A stretch of 64,000 bases of DNA from Campylorhamphus procurvoides (GCA_013396655.1 WBMV01001019.1:198789-262788), one strand, 5' to 3'. Positions 1 to 14,718 are shown, counted from the first letter of the stretch. Program-made: numbers and translations. Notes: generated from the sequence alone by a model not told the origin.

Positions 1-475
1 GGCAGAGATCACCAGGATCGAGGCCATGCTGCTGAAAATGCAGCTGCGCTGGGCAGGGCACGTCTCCAGGATGGGGGATCACTGCCTCCCTAAGACTGTG
101 CTCTATGGGGAACTCACCACAGGCTGCCGCAAGAGAGGCGCCCTGAAGAGGAGATACAAGGACTCTCCGAAACAATACCTCAGCCTTGGCCATATTGACC
201 ACCATCAATGGTCCACCCTGGCCTCCCATCTGGAGAAATGGAGACACACCATCCATAACGTTGCTGCCTCCTTTGAAAACACACACAGAATCAGCTTGGA
301 GGAAAAAAGGCAATGCATGAAAAACCATGCCTTGCCAGTAGTGCCAATGGTGACTTTCTGCTGTGCCTTTTGCAATCGGACTTGCCTATCTTGCATTGGC
401 CTTTTTAGCCACAGCGTGCTTGTAGCAAGTGTGGGTAGAGCCCTTGTAAACCTTCATTCTTGAAGCCTTGCTATG
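1..475 (+). mobile_element. 3' end of an RTE-type LINE (copy 1), truncated by the window edge
   Basis: The frame from base 26 encodes the C-terminal tail that follows the reverse transcriptase in RTE-like LINEs: a WAGHVSRM block, then LPKTVLYGEL, an RYKD block, and a Cys/His finger-like end (CAFCNRTCLSC, GLFSH). The same segment recurs at 26,778-27,244. The first 250 bases differ from that copy at only about eight positions, while the rest differs by many substitutions and small indels. The element fades out near base 475, where a CTATGAT remnant matches the GATGATGATG tail of the other copy. The reverse transcriptase and endonuclease parts would lie to the left of the window. The tail is read through without an early stop, but it is only a fragment and should not be annotated as a host gene. 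Confidence 0.88.
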
Positions 476-3400
476 ATTTAACACCAGCTGTTTAGCATTT
501 TGTTTTGCCTGTTCATCCCTTTTTTAAAGGCACATTTTTCATCATATTTACACTATCTAAATGAAACTAGAGTCTTTTACCAGTGAGAGACTGTAACATC
601 AGCCTAGTGTTGATCTTTTTCGGACTGAATATTCCCGAGTTCTTTTGCTTGTCTATACTGCTAATTGGATGGGATATACAGTGCATACAGACACTGCATG
701 CATTGGCTAGAAAAGTGTGGCATACCAAATTCTCCCTGACAGAGCTACTGGTTGACCAGCCATCTGGCAGGTTAGTAAAGAGTGGTGTTTACAGGGTTGC
801 ATAGTGAAATTGCTATGTGTCAACAACTAAGAGTTTTGGTGATATTTTATAATCTATATAGAATCACTTTACTGTCATGACATTAGGAACTTATCATAAC
901 ATTGGCACTTCTCTAATACCATTGAAGTTTATATACTGAAGTGACAGATGTACTAATCAGACGTGGTTCAGAAGGAGAACATGCAATTGCCTAAAATTGA
1001 AATAGGCTGTGAAAAGGTAAAGCATGAATGTTCGAAATTGTGAAGACAGAAGATGATGAAGTATGGTGATGTGTCTACAAAAGAACAGGTGATTTTTGTG
1101 CTTAAGTCAATACAACTGTCAGCATGGTCATCAAACCTGATTCATCACAGCTATGATCTAGACCCCATTTTATCCGTACTTTTTCACTCACAACTGCATT
1201 TCACCAATGAAGGAGGGATAGGGGTTTAAACAAACCCAACACTTGCTACTCGATTTTCAAAATAAACTGTCAATATTAAGCTGGAAGGGATGATTTCCTT
1301 AACACTATTTACCTGCAATTTGGTCAAAAGATATGAATAATGAAGATTACAATGAAATTTTTCACTTCTAGACAAATTAGATATTTTGTTTGAGCCAAAA
1401 CCTATATATTACTTCCCATATTTATGTTTCTGTGAGAAAAATGAAAGAAAATCATTTCAGGTTGGTCCAAAATTGATTTTTTCCACAATTTTTCAGGTCA
1501 GCCAATGAAGTGAAAAATCAATTCTTCACACAGCTTTAACTCAAGCCCTTCTTGAATATAGAATTGTTACTTCCCTCATGAGCATTTTCCATGGCATTCC
1601 TCACCACATAAATTAATTTATCTTAATTTGGCATAGATTAATTAATTTATCTTCACAATACTTTTGTAAGCAGCTGGATTTGCTATTTTGATTTCAAGCA
1701 AGAGAAATTGAGGTGTAATTAAAATAGAGAGCAAAAATTGCTTGTTTGGGTGCTTCTCACAACTACAACCTAATTTAGCAGAGTAGTTAGCTTTTGCATA
1801 AAATCCAGAGTTCAGAGTACAAACTGCCTAAACGGTCACAACTCACTTCCCACAGACATCAGCTTCCTTTATGCTTCCACAGTGTTTTTGTCAACAGGAA
1901 TACAGGGTTTCATATTTGACACCAAAGACAGGAATCCAGTTAGCTCTTAAGGATGAAAAATCTACTTTAACAGGCCATTGTACAGTAACCAAATCAGAAG
2001 TGCAATAGAATCAGAAATACTTAACAAAATAAAAAAGATATATACACCTTGTAATAGTAAAATACTCATACAGTGTTGGATTCTGCCATGTTCCAACAGA
2101 AGTAATACAATACTCTACTACAACACTCTGCTACAAGCCATCAAAAGTTTTTGCCAGAAATAAAAATTGGGGATGAAACCATTCATCTTTAGATCATGAA
2201 TAGTACAATGATGATGATGAATTACATATTTGAAGATATATCTGCACCCAGATAAGACCAGGACATTCCACTGAGAGTAATGCAGGTTCAATGACCTAAC
2301 AAAAAATGTCATTCATATTTTTTAAATAGTGCCTTGACACATTACTTGAGATAAAAGACTACAACACACTTGAAATCACATGGGAAAAAAAATCCCATGT
2401 CTTTGTATAGTGCCACTAAAGTGAAACTAAACTTTGTGATTGTCTGCCTCAACATCTTCCTTCAGTCTCATTACAGAGCAAAGCAAAGTGATTTTCATTC
2501 TGAGATGTGATTGAACTCACATTCGTGTGCTGATTGAGGTTTAGAATCTTTTATTGGGAAAAAATATAGAGTTCAGAGCTAGCAGTAAAGTGCTACAGTA
2601 TGACACTCTGTGAGACCATTAAATTTAATCCTTCCTTCAGACTCACTCCAGGGGTGATTTCAATTAAATTTGTTCAAAATTTATCAGTTTCCTGCATGTA
2701 GGCATAAATGATTCAAAAGCACTTACATATTCACTGAGCAGAATGTATTGAAGGGCACATATTATTTTTATAACTTATCACAGAGGTTTTTTTCATAAAA
2801 TTTACCTAAAAGGAGCTTCTATTATTTAAGACTCTTTTTCTCTGCATTAAATGCTCTTGCTGACCATTTGAAAATAAAATCTATTTTTCCATGCAAATTT
2901 TCAAAATATTTTTTAGCCTTCAAAACTGCCCTTTTCTTTGGCATGCTGGTACTGCTATTTCCTAGAGGAAACATGATGACATTTAACTTACCAACTACTT
3001 GGAAAACCATTTTCTGTCTGCTTCTATGAAACATGATATTGTTGATTATGACATTGTTTTCAGGAGATGATGGAGATATATAAACATGATGGAGTCTATG
3101 CATGCAATTCATCATAATTTCTTTATTTTCTCAATTATCATCATGGGTGGTGTGCTTTTGCACTAAACAAATACATTGACTGTGAGAAGACAAAGTTGCA
3201 CAAGCATCTTAGAGATAATGTTAGAAAAGAGGGGAAGCACCTAGTTCACAATAAATGTGTTTGCTCTTATCTCTCTACAAGAACCTATTAGACATCTTTG
3301 TGCACTAAAGAATTTATCTTCAAGAATCCATTGGGCAGGGTCTTTGTTTCTAAATGCATATCTGTACTTGAAAATACTGCTTGTGTGCTTACTTGTATGC

Positions 3401-6400
3401 CTATTTAGGGGTGGTAGCTTCATGTATTTTATACTTACAAAACTTTCAAGGAGCATGCTAAGTGTATCTCTGGTTTGGTAACTTCTCATGTCTGCCAAAT
3501 GGAAAAAGGAGAAAGAACGCTAAGTAGTCATTGTGTGCCTGAGTAAAAGACTTCTGCAGACCATGTAAGTAAACTGTTTTAGCACGAAGGGGGAAAAAGA
3601 CCATCAAGATGGTAGAAAACATATAATTCATCCAAAATATATTTGAGCATATCTGGATGTGGCCAAAGACTCAATTTTTAGCAAGCTCTAAGGATTAAAT
3701 ACTACATTATAGTCATCACCTTCTGATTCTGCTTTTTCCTTCCACAGAATAGCACTTACTCAATGCCTAACCAACACACTTCATTAAGACTGCTTATTAA
3801 ATGAACTATCATTCAGACTGAGCAGGAGTGGCAGACTGGACTAGCATAATATGCATTTTGTTTGAATTACCTGCTACAATTCAATCCTTTTATTCTGATT
3901 TATTTTCATGAGTATAAACTCAGAACAGAAACTTTCTTAAATTATGCTGTAGAGTTTTCTTTCAAATGATGTCATCTACTGCTTCATCACAAATGTATGA
4001 ACCATGAACCACTATGCATAATCTGACTAGCTAAAACTGGCTTCTTGGAGACACCTTCTCTGCTCCCTCCAGCAGGGAGCAGGGCAGGATAGTGGCTTCA
4101 GACACTTAAGTGGTTCTTCTCTAATGCTTCCAGGACATTCACAGAAAATTAGCCTTCATTCATCTATCGAACTACCCTGAAAGTCAGTCAGACAAAAAAA
4201 CCTGAAAAAGCAGCATTGATAGAAACAATAAAATTCAAGGTAGTATATGTCCAAGTACATCACCACTGTGTTCTGTTGTCTAGAAACTAGATCTTCTGCA
4301 CTACTAAATTCACTGCATAATTTTATTTATTTCCTTCTGTAAATCCTGCAGAAGACTAATGGCTGTATTCTGGCTTTTAGTCAGCAGCAGATACAGCTAC
4401 AGTTTTTTATTTTCATTAATTTGGTCTTGACTGGCATTATAGAAAAACACAGCTATACATAATATAGTAACTAGCACCAGGAGTATTGGCCCATGACTTG
4501 GGCTTCTAAGAATTACGGTAATGAAGATGATTCCCAAAGGAAGGTCCACTTGGCAACTTTCAGATCTAAAACACTAAATTTTTCTACCTTCTTTGGAGAT
4601 AGAAATCATAGGGAAAATGGGTGGTGCAACCACTGCACATTTTCATATATACATATTGAGAAGTTTCGTGGAATAAGTCCAGAGAAATATTTCATGACAC
4701 TATATTTCATATTTTACTTATATGAAATAACCTAGTGCATTAAATAAATGCATGCTTTTTGGTCTTCAATGAAAACACATTCTAAACTATCTGAAAATTG
4801 AATCTCATGATTCTTTTTACATTAGTACTTTTTTAATAGTTTGGATGAAAATAGTCTCTAATATTTTTAACCCCTATTTTTTTTTTTCAACTAGACGCTT
4901 AAAATCAAGTATCTGTGGCAGCTATTCATTTCCTCATTTTGACTTTTTATCTCTTCATCATGGTCCTAGATTCAGAATTTAGGACAAAAATAGCTTGATA
5001 AAAATGAAAACTCAAGAACAAAAGTATTTAACCTGAAATTGTGAGGAAGCTTTGTCTGTATAAATTATGAAAATTCTGGCATCTTAACCTTTTAATAAAA
5101 CAAATTAAAAAGTGAACATTAACATTTGGAAGTAGTTTAAATATTTTAGAGATAAACCAAATGATTTCTTGGAACTTTTGGGCAAGTGCTTTTCATTAAT
5201 ATTTGAAATAAAATTCTGTCTAAATTTAACTTACAAAATTCAAAGAAATGGAGTATTTAAACCTATAAGAAGTAGAATTTTGTTTTCAGGTCATATTTGC
5301 AAAATGGATGAGGTTTAAAGCCCCACAGTGTATTAACATCCAAGAGATGCTTTGTGTTGTCACAAGATGTAAGACTTATAGGAGAGCCCTCTGTTAACTC
5401 TCCTGTGACTCTGTGCACTGAAGCTAAACAAATTAGGTATTTCACAAGGTAGATTAGTGGAGCCCTCGATTTTAATACCTTAGTACATAAATGCTAATAC
5501 TGGAACTCTTAAATAAAGTAAGCAGGAAGGGAAATGAATATAAAAGGGAAAACCAGTTGATTCTGCAGTCCTGCAGACAAACCCCTCTGCAGTTTCAATA
5601 TGTTAATTTATCTTTTCTTTTTTTTTTTTTCCTGATAAGTGAGGAAAGTAATTCAAATGCTTTAGCAAGAAATAATTTAAGCTAATCAATCCAATATGAA
5701 AAGTGATGGGCAAAAAACTCCAACCTAATACATTTTAATCCTGATGCATTTACACAGTTCCATAAAAGTACCTGGGCCTCCATGGAACAATGGGAACAGG
5801 TTCTTGCCTCAAAGAGTTCACAGCCAATGATAACAGTTTACATATCCGTTACCTAGTGGACATGCTGAAAAACATCCTGTAATAATGCAACATAACTCCA
5901 GCTGTATGACTTCTCTTCCTCACAGCCCTCTTTAAAGAGTCACATTTTAAGGCTGTTTTAACGCTTTATATTAGGGTAACTTATAAATGGAACGCTATAA
6001 GGGAATACTATAGAGTGGTTGCGTGAATGGTATTAAATATCCAGCACAAAATTAATATAATGTGCTGAAGTACTGAAATCACATCAAAGATAATTTTCAG
6101 ATATATTTAATACATATTTTTCTTTTCTTTATTAGATAATTTTGTTAAGATTTTAAAAAGTGAACTTGAAAATACAAGAGCTTATTATAGTCAGTACTGT
6201 ACTTCTATCAAAATCTGTACTGTAAAGCCTGTCATAAGTGGCATTGAATATTTCTTTCCAAATGCAGACAATTATACTATTTTCTTTAACTGTCTTTTCT
6301 TTTTTCCCCAAAGGGAAAAGAAGAATTTTGATTAAATGAAATTTACTTAAATTCCCTTAAATTTAATTTATGCACCTAATTTACTTATTTTCAAATACCT

Positions 6401-9400
6401 AAATGTCACCATTTTTCTTGCAAGTGAGTGAAAGCATGTAACCCTTACTTTTATGTTACCTCCATCTTAAATCTTCTGAAGGGCTCTTGACACATAACAG
6501 GCACTCATACTGCCCCTTTCTATTGAAAATCATGGGGTGCTGAAGAGGACCTTTACTGCATGCAGCCCACAAAATATCTGCAGCAAAGATGAATGCAATA
6601 AAAGAGTGCTTGATGTGAACACCAGAACACAGAGCTTAAATGTCTAGAAAAAAATGTGTAACATGTGATAAGCAAATAAAATATCTCTGTTACTACACGA
6701 ATTTTCCTCTTGTAAGTAAAATGAATTTGCCTCATACCTTTGCATTTAGTCAGCAAAATAACTTTAAAGCCCTTCCCTTTATCCCAGGTCTCCATAATAT
6801 TTAGTCAAATAATAACTTAGTTAAATATGGAATTTGTTTTTGTATCAAAAATTATTAGGTATATAGAGATGTTGAGAGATGGTAAAAGAGGGGAAGAGCT
6901 GTAAAGCAGACAACAGTAAATTTTACTGACAGGGAAATTATTGGATTGAATGGTGACAAACCTAAGGCTATCCTCTTGATCGAGCTGCCTAGATGCCCTA
7001 TAAATGATTTTTGTAAAAATAATGGTTTGTTACTGAAAAAGCTGATGATACAAATTGACAAAATATGGTATACACAAAGGTTGAACTGTTTGTTAGCAGG
7101 GTGCTTGCATTGATTGGTTCCTCTCTCTGACAAATGCAGAAAACTGAAGAGTAATGGAAAAAGGATGAAATTCAAATGCTCATAGGACATGAATCTCACC
7201 CTTAGGGCCTAACAGGAGTCTGTGATACAGACAAAGGAGTTATCAAACTCTAAGCAAGTGAGGAAGAAGATCAGTGCTTATTTACCTCTCACAACATGAA
7301 TCTGATCTAACAAATACTATAGGCAGAAATAAAAGGGAAAATAGGTAGTATTCTAGGATGGGTGGACACTAATATCTTTGGACACAGCACTATGTAGAAC
7401 TCATCTGAAATGCTGCTATTGATTCATGCCATGCACATTCAGAAGAGCTGAATTCAAGACAGAAGAAATAATGCACAATGATGAGGAGAAGCAAGCAAAT
7501 TGCAGAAGGAAACCAAGAGAGCTGGGGCCACCATCCTAGGAAAAGAAGGACTGAACAGACAAGGAAGTAGCTCAGAGGACTACTGCCAAATAGTAGAAAT
7601 TTAGGCAGGGAAAGACTAATGGGAGAAAAAACCCTATCAAACATAATAAGTGCTCATTAAAAGATACAGAATAAAATTATCATGGAGCACTTTGTAGCCA
7701 GAAAATTGAGGTTCTGAAAAAGTACTCCTATTGCAGATAAGACACAAACCAACCCTGCCAGCTCTAAGACCTGCAGATTATAACTGCTTACGCTGCTGCT
7801 TTAACCATATTAGAACGAACGTTTCTCCTTCCCTCTGTGACGTTAGAGACTGAAAGGCAATTTTTTTCCCCTCAAAGCTTTAACTTATATGATAAAATCT
7901 ATTAAAACTACCTGTATGAAAAATTAAAGTCCTGTTTCTGCAAAACAACTTCTAATACAGATGTTTACCATGGGGAAGTCCAGTTCCATGACTGTAACAT
8001 GGCATGGGCAACTTTTGGCCAAAGTTATGGAAGCATATCACTACTCATATGTGATACAACAAGAAATTCAATCCCCATTGCAAAGAACTTAGATATGGTG
8101 TTTTTTTACTGTCTTATCTAAACCTTCTTTAACAGTAGGTCTCCGAAATTTATCTGCCTTCATATTTGAGAAGGCTGGGAGTCTGATGACACTGCTGAAT
8201 TTCAAATGTAGATGTTTCAAGCATCCAAATTTCAGTTCTGCAGAAGCACAGACTTTTATATAGAACAATATATTTTCCATGGCCTTTATCACACAAAATG
8301 CAACAATAGCAACTCTTAAAAAAAAAAAAAAAGAAATGTTAATGAAATCTATATAAAGGCTCAATGGTTTCATTACAAGAACAGCTTTAGACTATAGGAG
8401 GCCAAAATCAGACATACGTTGAATCCAAAAGTTTTCCAGTCTCACAGGTGATCAGCGAGAGTTGAGAAGTCTTCATACTCCATTGAAGATGGATCTGACA
8501 TTACTATGTTACTGGTGATGTCAAACATAGGCCCCTCTGGTTTGTTTTTCTTGTCAGTTCATGCACAGGAGCCAGACAATTTAACCACTCAAGGGACAGT
8601 CTTGGCAGATGAAGAACCCAGATGCCTGTTTATAGATTTTACTTTTCCAGCAGTGGCATCTGAGTCTGGTTGGCCTTTGACTGATTTTAATTGCAGACTT
8701 TGTCAAGCTGCTATGTAGTTAATCTGCAACAGGTTTGCCTTTCCCTCTTGAGCAAATTCCTTTAAACATATTTCTAATTATGAAGATTTTATATGATTTT
8801 GAAGTATGATTAATGTTATGCAACATGTGTAGCTACTGTTTTGTTCATAAGTGGAAGATGGAAATCATAGTGTACAAACAAGATAACATAATAATTGAAA
8901 GAATAGATAACTATTGCTTAGGTGGAAATAAGATGTTTTATGTCTGGCATCATACCAGCTTCTGCCTATCCAATGAAACCTACTGTTTTTGTTATTTACA
9001 TAATAAATTTAAGGTAGAAAAAAACCCAAACTCCAAATGTATTCCTGAATTAGTGATTTTTTCTTCAATGAGCCAGTCCTCGACCTACTCTCTTGTAGGT
9101 CTTGTATTAATCTCTGTCTTGTATTAGTCAATAATTTCTGGGCATCTGTTATTGCCCCATTCACACAGGCACCATCTTGATGTAATATATCTGCAAGATG
9201 AAAAGAAACTTCTCCAGTTCTCCACTTCATGAATATAGCTTTTATTACTATTTGATTCAATAGGAGAAATAAAGACACTTGAAGGGAAGGCCTGAATACA
9301 GACTTTATATGACTGCATGAAATTCCCAAGTAAGCTTGGGACTCAGGATCCTGGGTAGACCATTGATCCCCCTGAGACTGAATGTTATGAGTGAGCCCAT

Positions 9401-9636
9401 AGAGGAGGTCAAACTGCTTCTATGACCTGAGTGACAAAGGCTGATTGAAACAGGTAACTGTGTGCCTGGTACTATATGTTGTAAGCTTCCTGACGTTCTG
9501 GAGGAGGAGCGTATGGAACATCCAGCCTTTAATCAGTAGTATGGCTACACTCAATTGTGTTTTATCAAAGAGAGCTTGGAACGCTTTCACCACCTTACAG
9601 TTACAACCACAGAACTGGTTTTGTGGGGCTTGTATA
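476..9636. other. AT-rich non-coding stretch without recognised genes
   Basis: Only short, unrelated reading frames occur here, none with a motif I recognise. The stretch holds homopolymer runs (T near 4,876-4,887 and 5,613-5,632; A near 8,318-8,332) and a small hairpin at 2,378-2,400. I see no CR1 tail or tRNA in it. It could hold intron or intergenic sequence; nothing visible decides between them. Confidence 0.6.
2378..2400. repeat. Perfect inverted repeat, 8-bp arms around an A7 loop
   Basis: The arms ACATGGGA and TCCCATGT are exact reverse complements separated by seven A residues. A short hairpin like this is expected by chance now and then in 64 kb, and no gene or terminator context supports a role. 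Confidence 0.6.
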
Positions 9637-9762
9637 TGGTTTTTGTTTTCTTTTTGCTTTTTTTGTGTGTGTTTTTGGTTTTTTGTTCGTTGGTTTGTTT
9701 TTTTGTGGGGTTTTTTTGGGTTTTGGTTTTGATTTTTTTGGGGGGTTTGTTTGTATTTTTTT
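9637..9762 (+). repeat. G/T-only low-complexity tract
   Basis: Over 126 bases the plus strand has only three C and two A residues. It is made of T runs broken by G runs, including GGGG at 9,707, GGG at 9,718 and GGGGGG at 9,740. This is a simple repeat of the (TTTG)n type with strong strand asymmetry. Hydrophobic F/V/G-rich and K/Q/N-rich reading frames across it are by-products of composition. Confidence 0.85.
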
Positions 9763-12700
9763 AAGGTAAATGCTCTGATATATATAAAGTCAGAGTAAAT
9801 ATACATATGTTTGTCTACATTACTGGTATAGGGTCTTATTCTAGAGCCTTGTTTTTGTTTAACTGAAATAGCAATTTTTTAAAATCATTATTATGTATTA
9901 ACAACTGCACCTATAGTTCTTACGGTTTTATAAGTCAAACATCTTTTTTACTTTCTACCTTAAGATACTCTGAGGTATATTATTAATAGAAAAAAAAATT
10001 CTCTACCTCTTCAGGCACATATAAAACAGACCTTGGCACATGATTTCTCTCAGTTACAACAGCAACACTGAGACTGAATATCTTTTTCCCTATAGAAATT
10101 TCAGTCGTGTCATATAGACTTTAAAATAAATTTACTTTAAAAAATACTTCTCCTATGTATTTGGATATAAATATACATTAATAATCCTTTCTTCCTTTCT
10201 GAATTATAACTGTCTTTAAAAATATTTGTTTTCATTAAAATATAATCTTCTAAATCACATGGTGTTTACTTAGGCTCATGTTTTCATCATAACCTAATCT
10301 GTCATATTTCAGCTGGTTTTGCTTGTCATTCAGACTTCACCATTGTCCTACCAGCATTTAGAACCATTGAAATGAAGCATAATTTATAATATTTTTTCTT
10401 GCTAAAGTGTAGACTTAAAATATTTGTGGTGTTATCACACATTAACTCTATGTAGAATTGTCATACGGAATATAAAATTTCTTCAGTGTTCTAAATTGAC
10501 TGTTATATCCAAGTGTCTGAGAACACAGATGGGCAGTTCTTAGTTTTCAAATTAAGGAAAATATAATTGTTTTCTTATTAATTTGCTTGGTTTAAAACTT
10601 ACCACTGAGTCTTTTCAAATATAATGAGAAGTAGCACAGAGAGCAGCTCCACCGGCCCAACAACTCTAGGTCATTATATCACTATTGGGAATGCTGTTTT
10701 AACTCTCCATAATCTTTATAGCTTTCCTTTTTTTTCAGGCATTAATACAGAAAACTTTATAATGCATCAATAATTTCATTATTTTAAAAAAGAAGAAAGT
10801 GAAGGTAAAAAAAATATTTGAATTCAAGTAACTTTCCATTGGAATCCAGAATATAGCTTCAGACTAGTACTGTGTTTTTTTTCTAGAAGATGTTTTCCAT
10901 CACAGTGATGAAGGAAATAGTGAAGATTGACAGCAAAAGCTTGCTTCATGGTTAAAATGTATAGAACTAGAAATTACCCATTCTGAACAGAAATATTCAA
11001 ATAGTACACCACCTAAAACATGAGTCATTCATTTACACACTCTAGTTTTCCAAACTGTTTTGGATATCAGGCATTCTGCCTGACCCAAGTAGTATAATGC
11101 CCTACCCACCCTATGGCACAATACAGAGCAGGATCAAATGACTGGGATGAAACCATTTCACGTTAAATCTTCTTACCTACCCAAAGTGCCATAGAAAGAT
11201 AAACACTTTTTAAATCATCTTAGAACATCCAATGTGATAAATACTCAAATACAACAAATATATTTGTTGGTACTTTGCTGCAGAAACAGATACACATTCC
11301 TAATTCCTATTTCCTGATGATATATGATTGGTAGGAGATAAAAGTCGAAGTTATAGAAGATACCGGTCTCATCCCTACTGGTGAATTTCATGGACACACG
11401 TCTTGGTGTGTCTGGAAAGAGGTGCAAGGTTACAGCTTAGTGCCTGCACATGTAAAACCACTAGTAATTGTGAAGACAATATCAGCTATTTGTGCTAAAA
11501 GTATCATGCCATGTGTTCTCTAGATTTTCCTAAAACTGGGCTTTGATTATCAGTTTCATCTCTTGGACAGCCTGCTGAGGCACTGCCACTTTACAATGAC
11601 ATGTGCAATCCTTCACCTTCAACAGTTTCTCAAAGAAATACAGAAATTATACTGTTGCAAGTGGTTTGGTTTTGTTAGTGGTTAGGAGTTGAGTTTTCTT
11701 CCTGTCTAAACCCCTGCCTAGGCTTTGAGAATGTTTTCATAAAAAGGGCTCAAGTTGCTCAACCTGGTATTCTCAGGAAGCCTGTGGAGTGCACTAGAAC
11801 TGATTTGTGTAGCACAGAATGGCAATGAAGCAGGTGCCTGTGTGAGTGATTCACACACTGTCAGCGGAGCTTTGTGCTTGCCATGATGCAGACAGGTTCC
11901 ATAACCCAAACTTTTCTCACACACATATTTTCTCTCTGCATCTAGGTTTCTCTTTCCTCCTTTCTCCTTCCTCTATGTCTACTTCTGATGGACCAAAGAA
12001 AAAAACATATTTCCAGGCAACTTGCTATATTTACAATCAAGTGACATGGCAGCCAGACCATTACTTATCAACTCTCCATTAAACTTTAATAGATTAATCA
12101 TCAATTATTGAGGAATTAATGTTCAGATACAGCTGTGTTGTCCCAGTTCAGTTCACAAGTGCCAACAAAGATACTTTTGGCCTGTGCTGTTCAGCATGCA
12201 GATTCTCAATCACCTCTTACTCTCACATCTCAGCTTTCTGAAACAGAAAAAGAGAGGATTTTTAAACTGAGTATGCAGACAGAATGAGAGAGAAGCAGAA
12301 ATTTGAGGTGAAGAATAATTTTCCCTTGCTTGGGGATATTCTGACAATTCTCATAAGAAAAAATAAAATTAAAAAAATCCAGACCACACCACTGGGAAGA
12401 GCAGCTTTTTAAACTAAGGATATGATGCTAATCTGAAACATATTATCCACAGATACTATAACATGAACAAATGCATATCTGCCACTAAGTGCCAACAGAA
12501 ACTGACTTACTACTACACAATAAAAGTAATACTACTGTTCTAAATGTAGCAGAACTTTGGATTTAAAACCAAATCTACTCTTATAATAGCTAATACACAA
12601 TTTCTATAGCACTCAATACACTAGGAAGGGTACTAATAAGAGTAGCAGGTGATATGAAGTTGGCCTGATACATTACCCATTAAGAATGAAAACTGAAATT

Positions 12701-14718
12701 CTGAACGATATACATATTTTGCCAGCTATAAGTACTGAAGCACAGGTTAAGAGACAGTAAGATTTAAACTAAAGGAATTGGTACTAACACATATCTTACT
12801 CTAGAGATCAGTGTACACATGCCTTAAAGACAGGATCTGTCAAACAACCTATTCCTTCCCCCACCCCTGCCAATATCAGTCTACCTGTCAATCCACCTAC
12901 CTATTACTATGCTGTTCAAGGTTGAAAAGAAATACCAAAGCAGTGTCTCTCAATCAGTCTTCATTGCCACAAGCAATAAACAATGAACAGAGAAACTTCA
13001 GCACTAGTTCATTATAGTCACTTGTAAACATTTTGGAAGTATAAGCAGACTACAGGAGTAGGCAAGTAATTACTGAGATAAAAAGTATTTAAATCATGGT
13101 CCTAAAACTGTCATTCTGTTAGTTGATTGTTTTCTTTGATGAGGACAGCTGGGGAGGTATCTTACAGAAATAATTTTGATTCCAAGTATGTGGAAGAGAA
13201 AACTGGAAAATAAAAATTCAGTGCTGTACATATAGGTCCCACATACATTGACTGGGGCTGGGGTGTGAGGTTCTAAGCAGGATTTATATTAATTTCATTA
13301 TCATTAGGAAAATAACAGCCATAGAAATAAAATCTCTTTACCAAATAGTACTCTAAAATCACTGTTGTTGTTATATCCAGCAGTTCATTTCAGTCTGTTG
13401 TGGCATCACAGTCACATGAGAGGTTATTTAGCAAAAAACTACTGTACTCCTGAATTGACAGGTTACTACTGTATCCAGACTCCATAAGCTGTGTGCATCA
13501 CCCACACAGATACGCTTGCACAGAGTACATGGCCCAATATATACTCTTCTTAGAAGAATTAGACGTGTTGAAGGCCAAGATCTGGGCACAAGGGAAAACT
13601 TTATTAAAGTGGGTTAATAATTGGCACACAATTACTTAATTATCAGTGGAATTGTTAGTCCATTCTGTTTACCATTTGAAGAAAAGATGGCTCTCCATGA
13701 AGGCTACAAGCAAAAACATTGAGATGGTGTCATGGGGTGGTGAATAATTTGCTAGCACTGCAAATAACGTTCTAATAAATAATGGATGGCTGGATTCCTT
13801 GGAGGTCAAGCAAGGATGTGAAGAAAAGGGCTCAAACCTGAGAGGAGTCTGGAAACCATGTATTTAGGACTTGGACTGGAGTAATTAAGCTCTTTGTTTC
13901 CTCTTACGTTCGAGCTTGCCCTGTGGAAAGGGTCTGGCTGACATTAGGAAACACCTCTCTTTTAGGTATGGTGACATCTAAAGTTCAAGTATTGCACAAC
14001 TCTTGTTCTGCTTCCAGCTACAACTCTCAGAAGACATAAGATTGTGTGCTGCACTTACACTGATCTTCACACACTGTTTCACTCATGACTAACACAGTGC
14101 ACTAGTGCAGAGGACCCATTGCTGTGCCAGTGACTCCCACTAGCCAGTGGGTCTTGAACATGTTCACCATCTGTGCATGCAGTAAATCATGAGCACATGT
14201 GTTCAGATGTCCTCAACCACACTGGCCCCTTTAAACTAAAACACTCTGGAAGAGCACGGGTGGACTCTGCTTACAGCACAACCCTCTGATGGATATTATG
14301 AGGGAAAATGAGTAATGTTTCCTTCTGTTCATTTGGCAGTGTCTTAGAAGACTAACACAATATGCATTAATTCCAGAAGGTAACAAATGTGTAAAGGGAC
14401 AGACATTAAGACTACATAGCTGAACAGTTATTTTAAAGTGAGTTGAAAAATAGACTAGTCAAAAGAAACTTTACATCTGTATTAAAATAATTTTACAAAC
14501 ATGTAATAGAAATTGTTGGTCTTTCCTCAATGCAGATGGAGAGAATAGAGCTGAAGAGCCTGTTAGGGTGAAGAAGACAAAGGCAAGTTTTGTGGCNATT
14601 CTTTTTTCCGCTTTCTTTCATACACTCATGCACATGACTAAAGCATCTGACTAGAAATCATTTGATACATATATTTGACATAAATTTGTTAGCAAGCCAA
14701 ATACACAAGACAGTATAA
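9763..14718. other. AT-rich non-coding stretch; one ambiguous base at 14,597
   Basis: No gene, RNA gene or recognisable transposon seen. The frames present are short and without motifs. A single n at 14,597 marks an unresolved base in otherwise ordinary sequence. Confidence 0.6.

Noticed and set aside
6855..7199. 114-codon minus-strand reading frame
   Set aside because: No motif, no sign of splice structure; expected by chance in AT-rich vertebrate sequence of this length.
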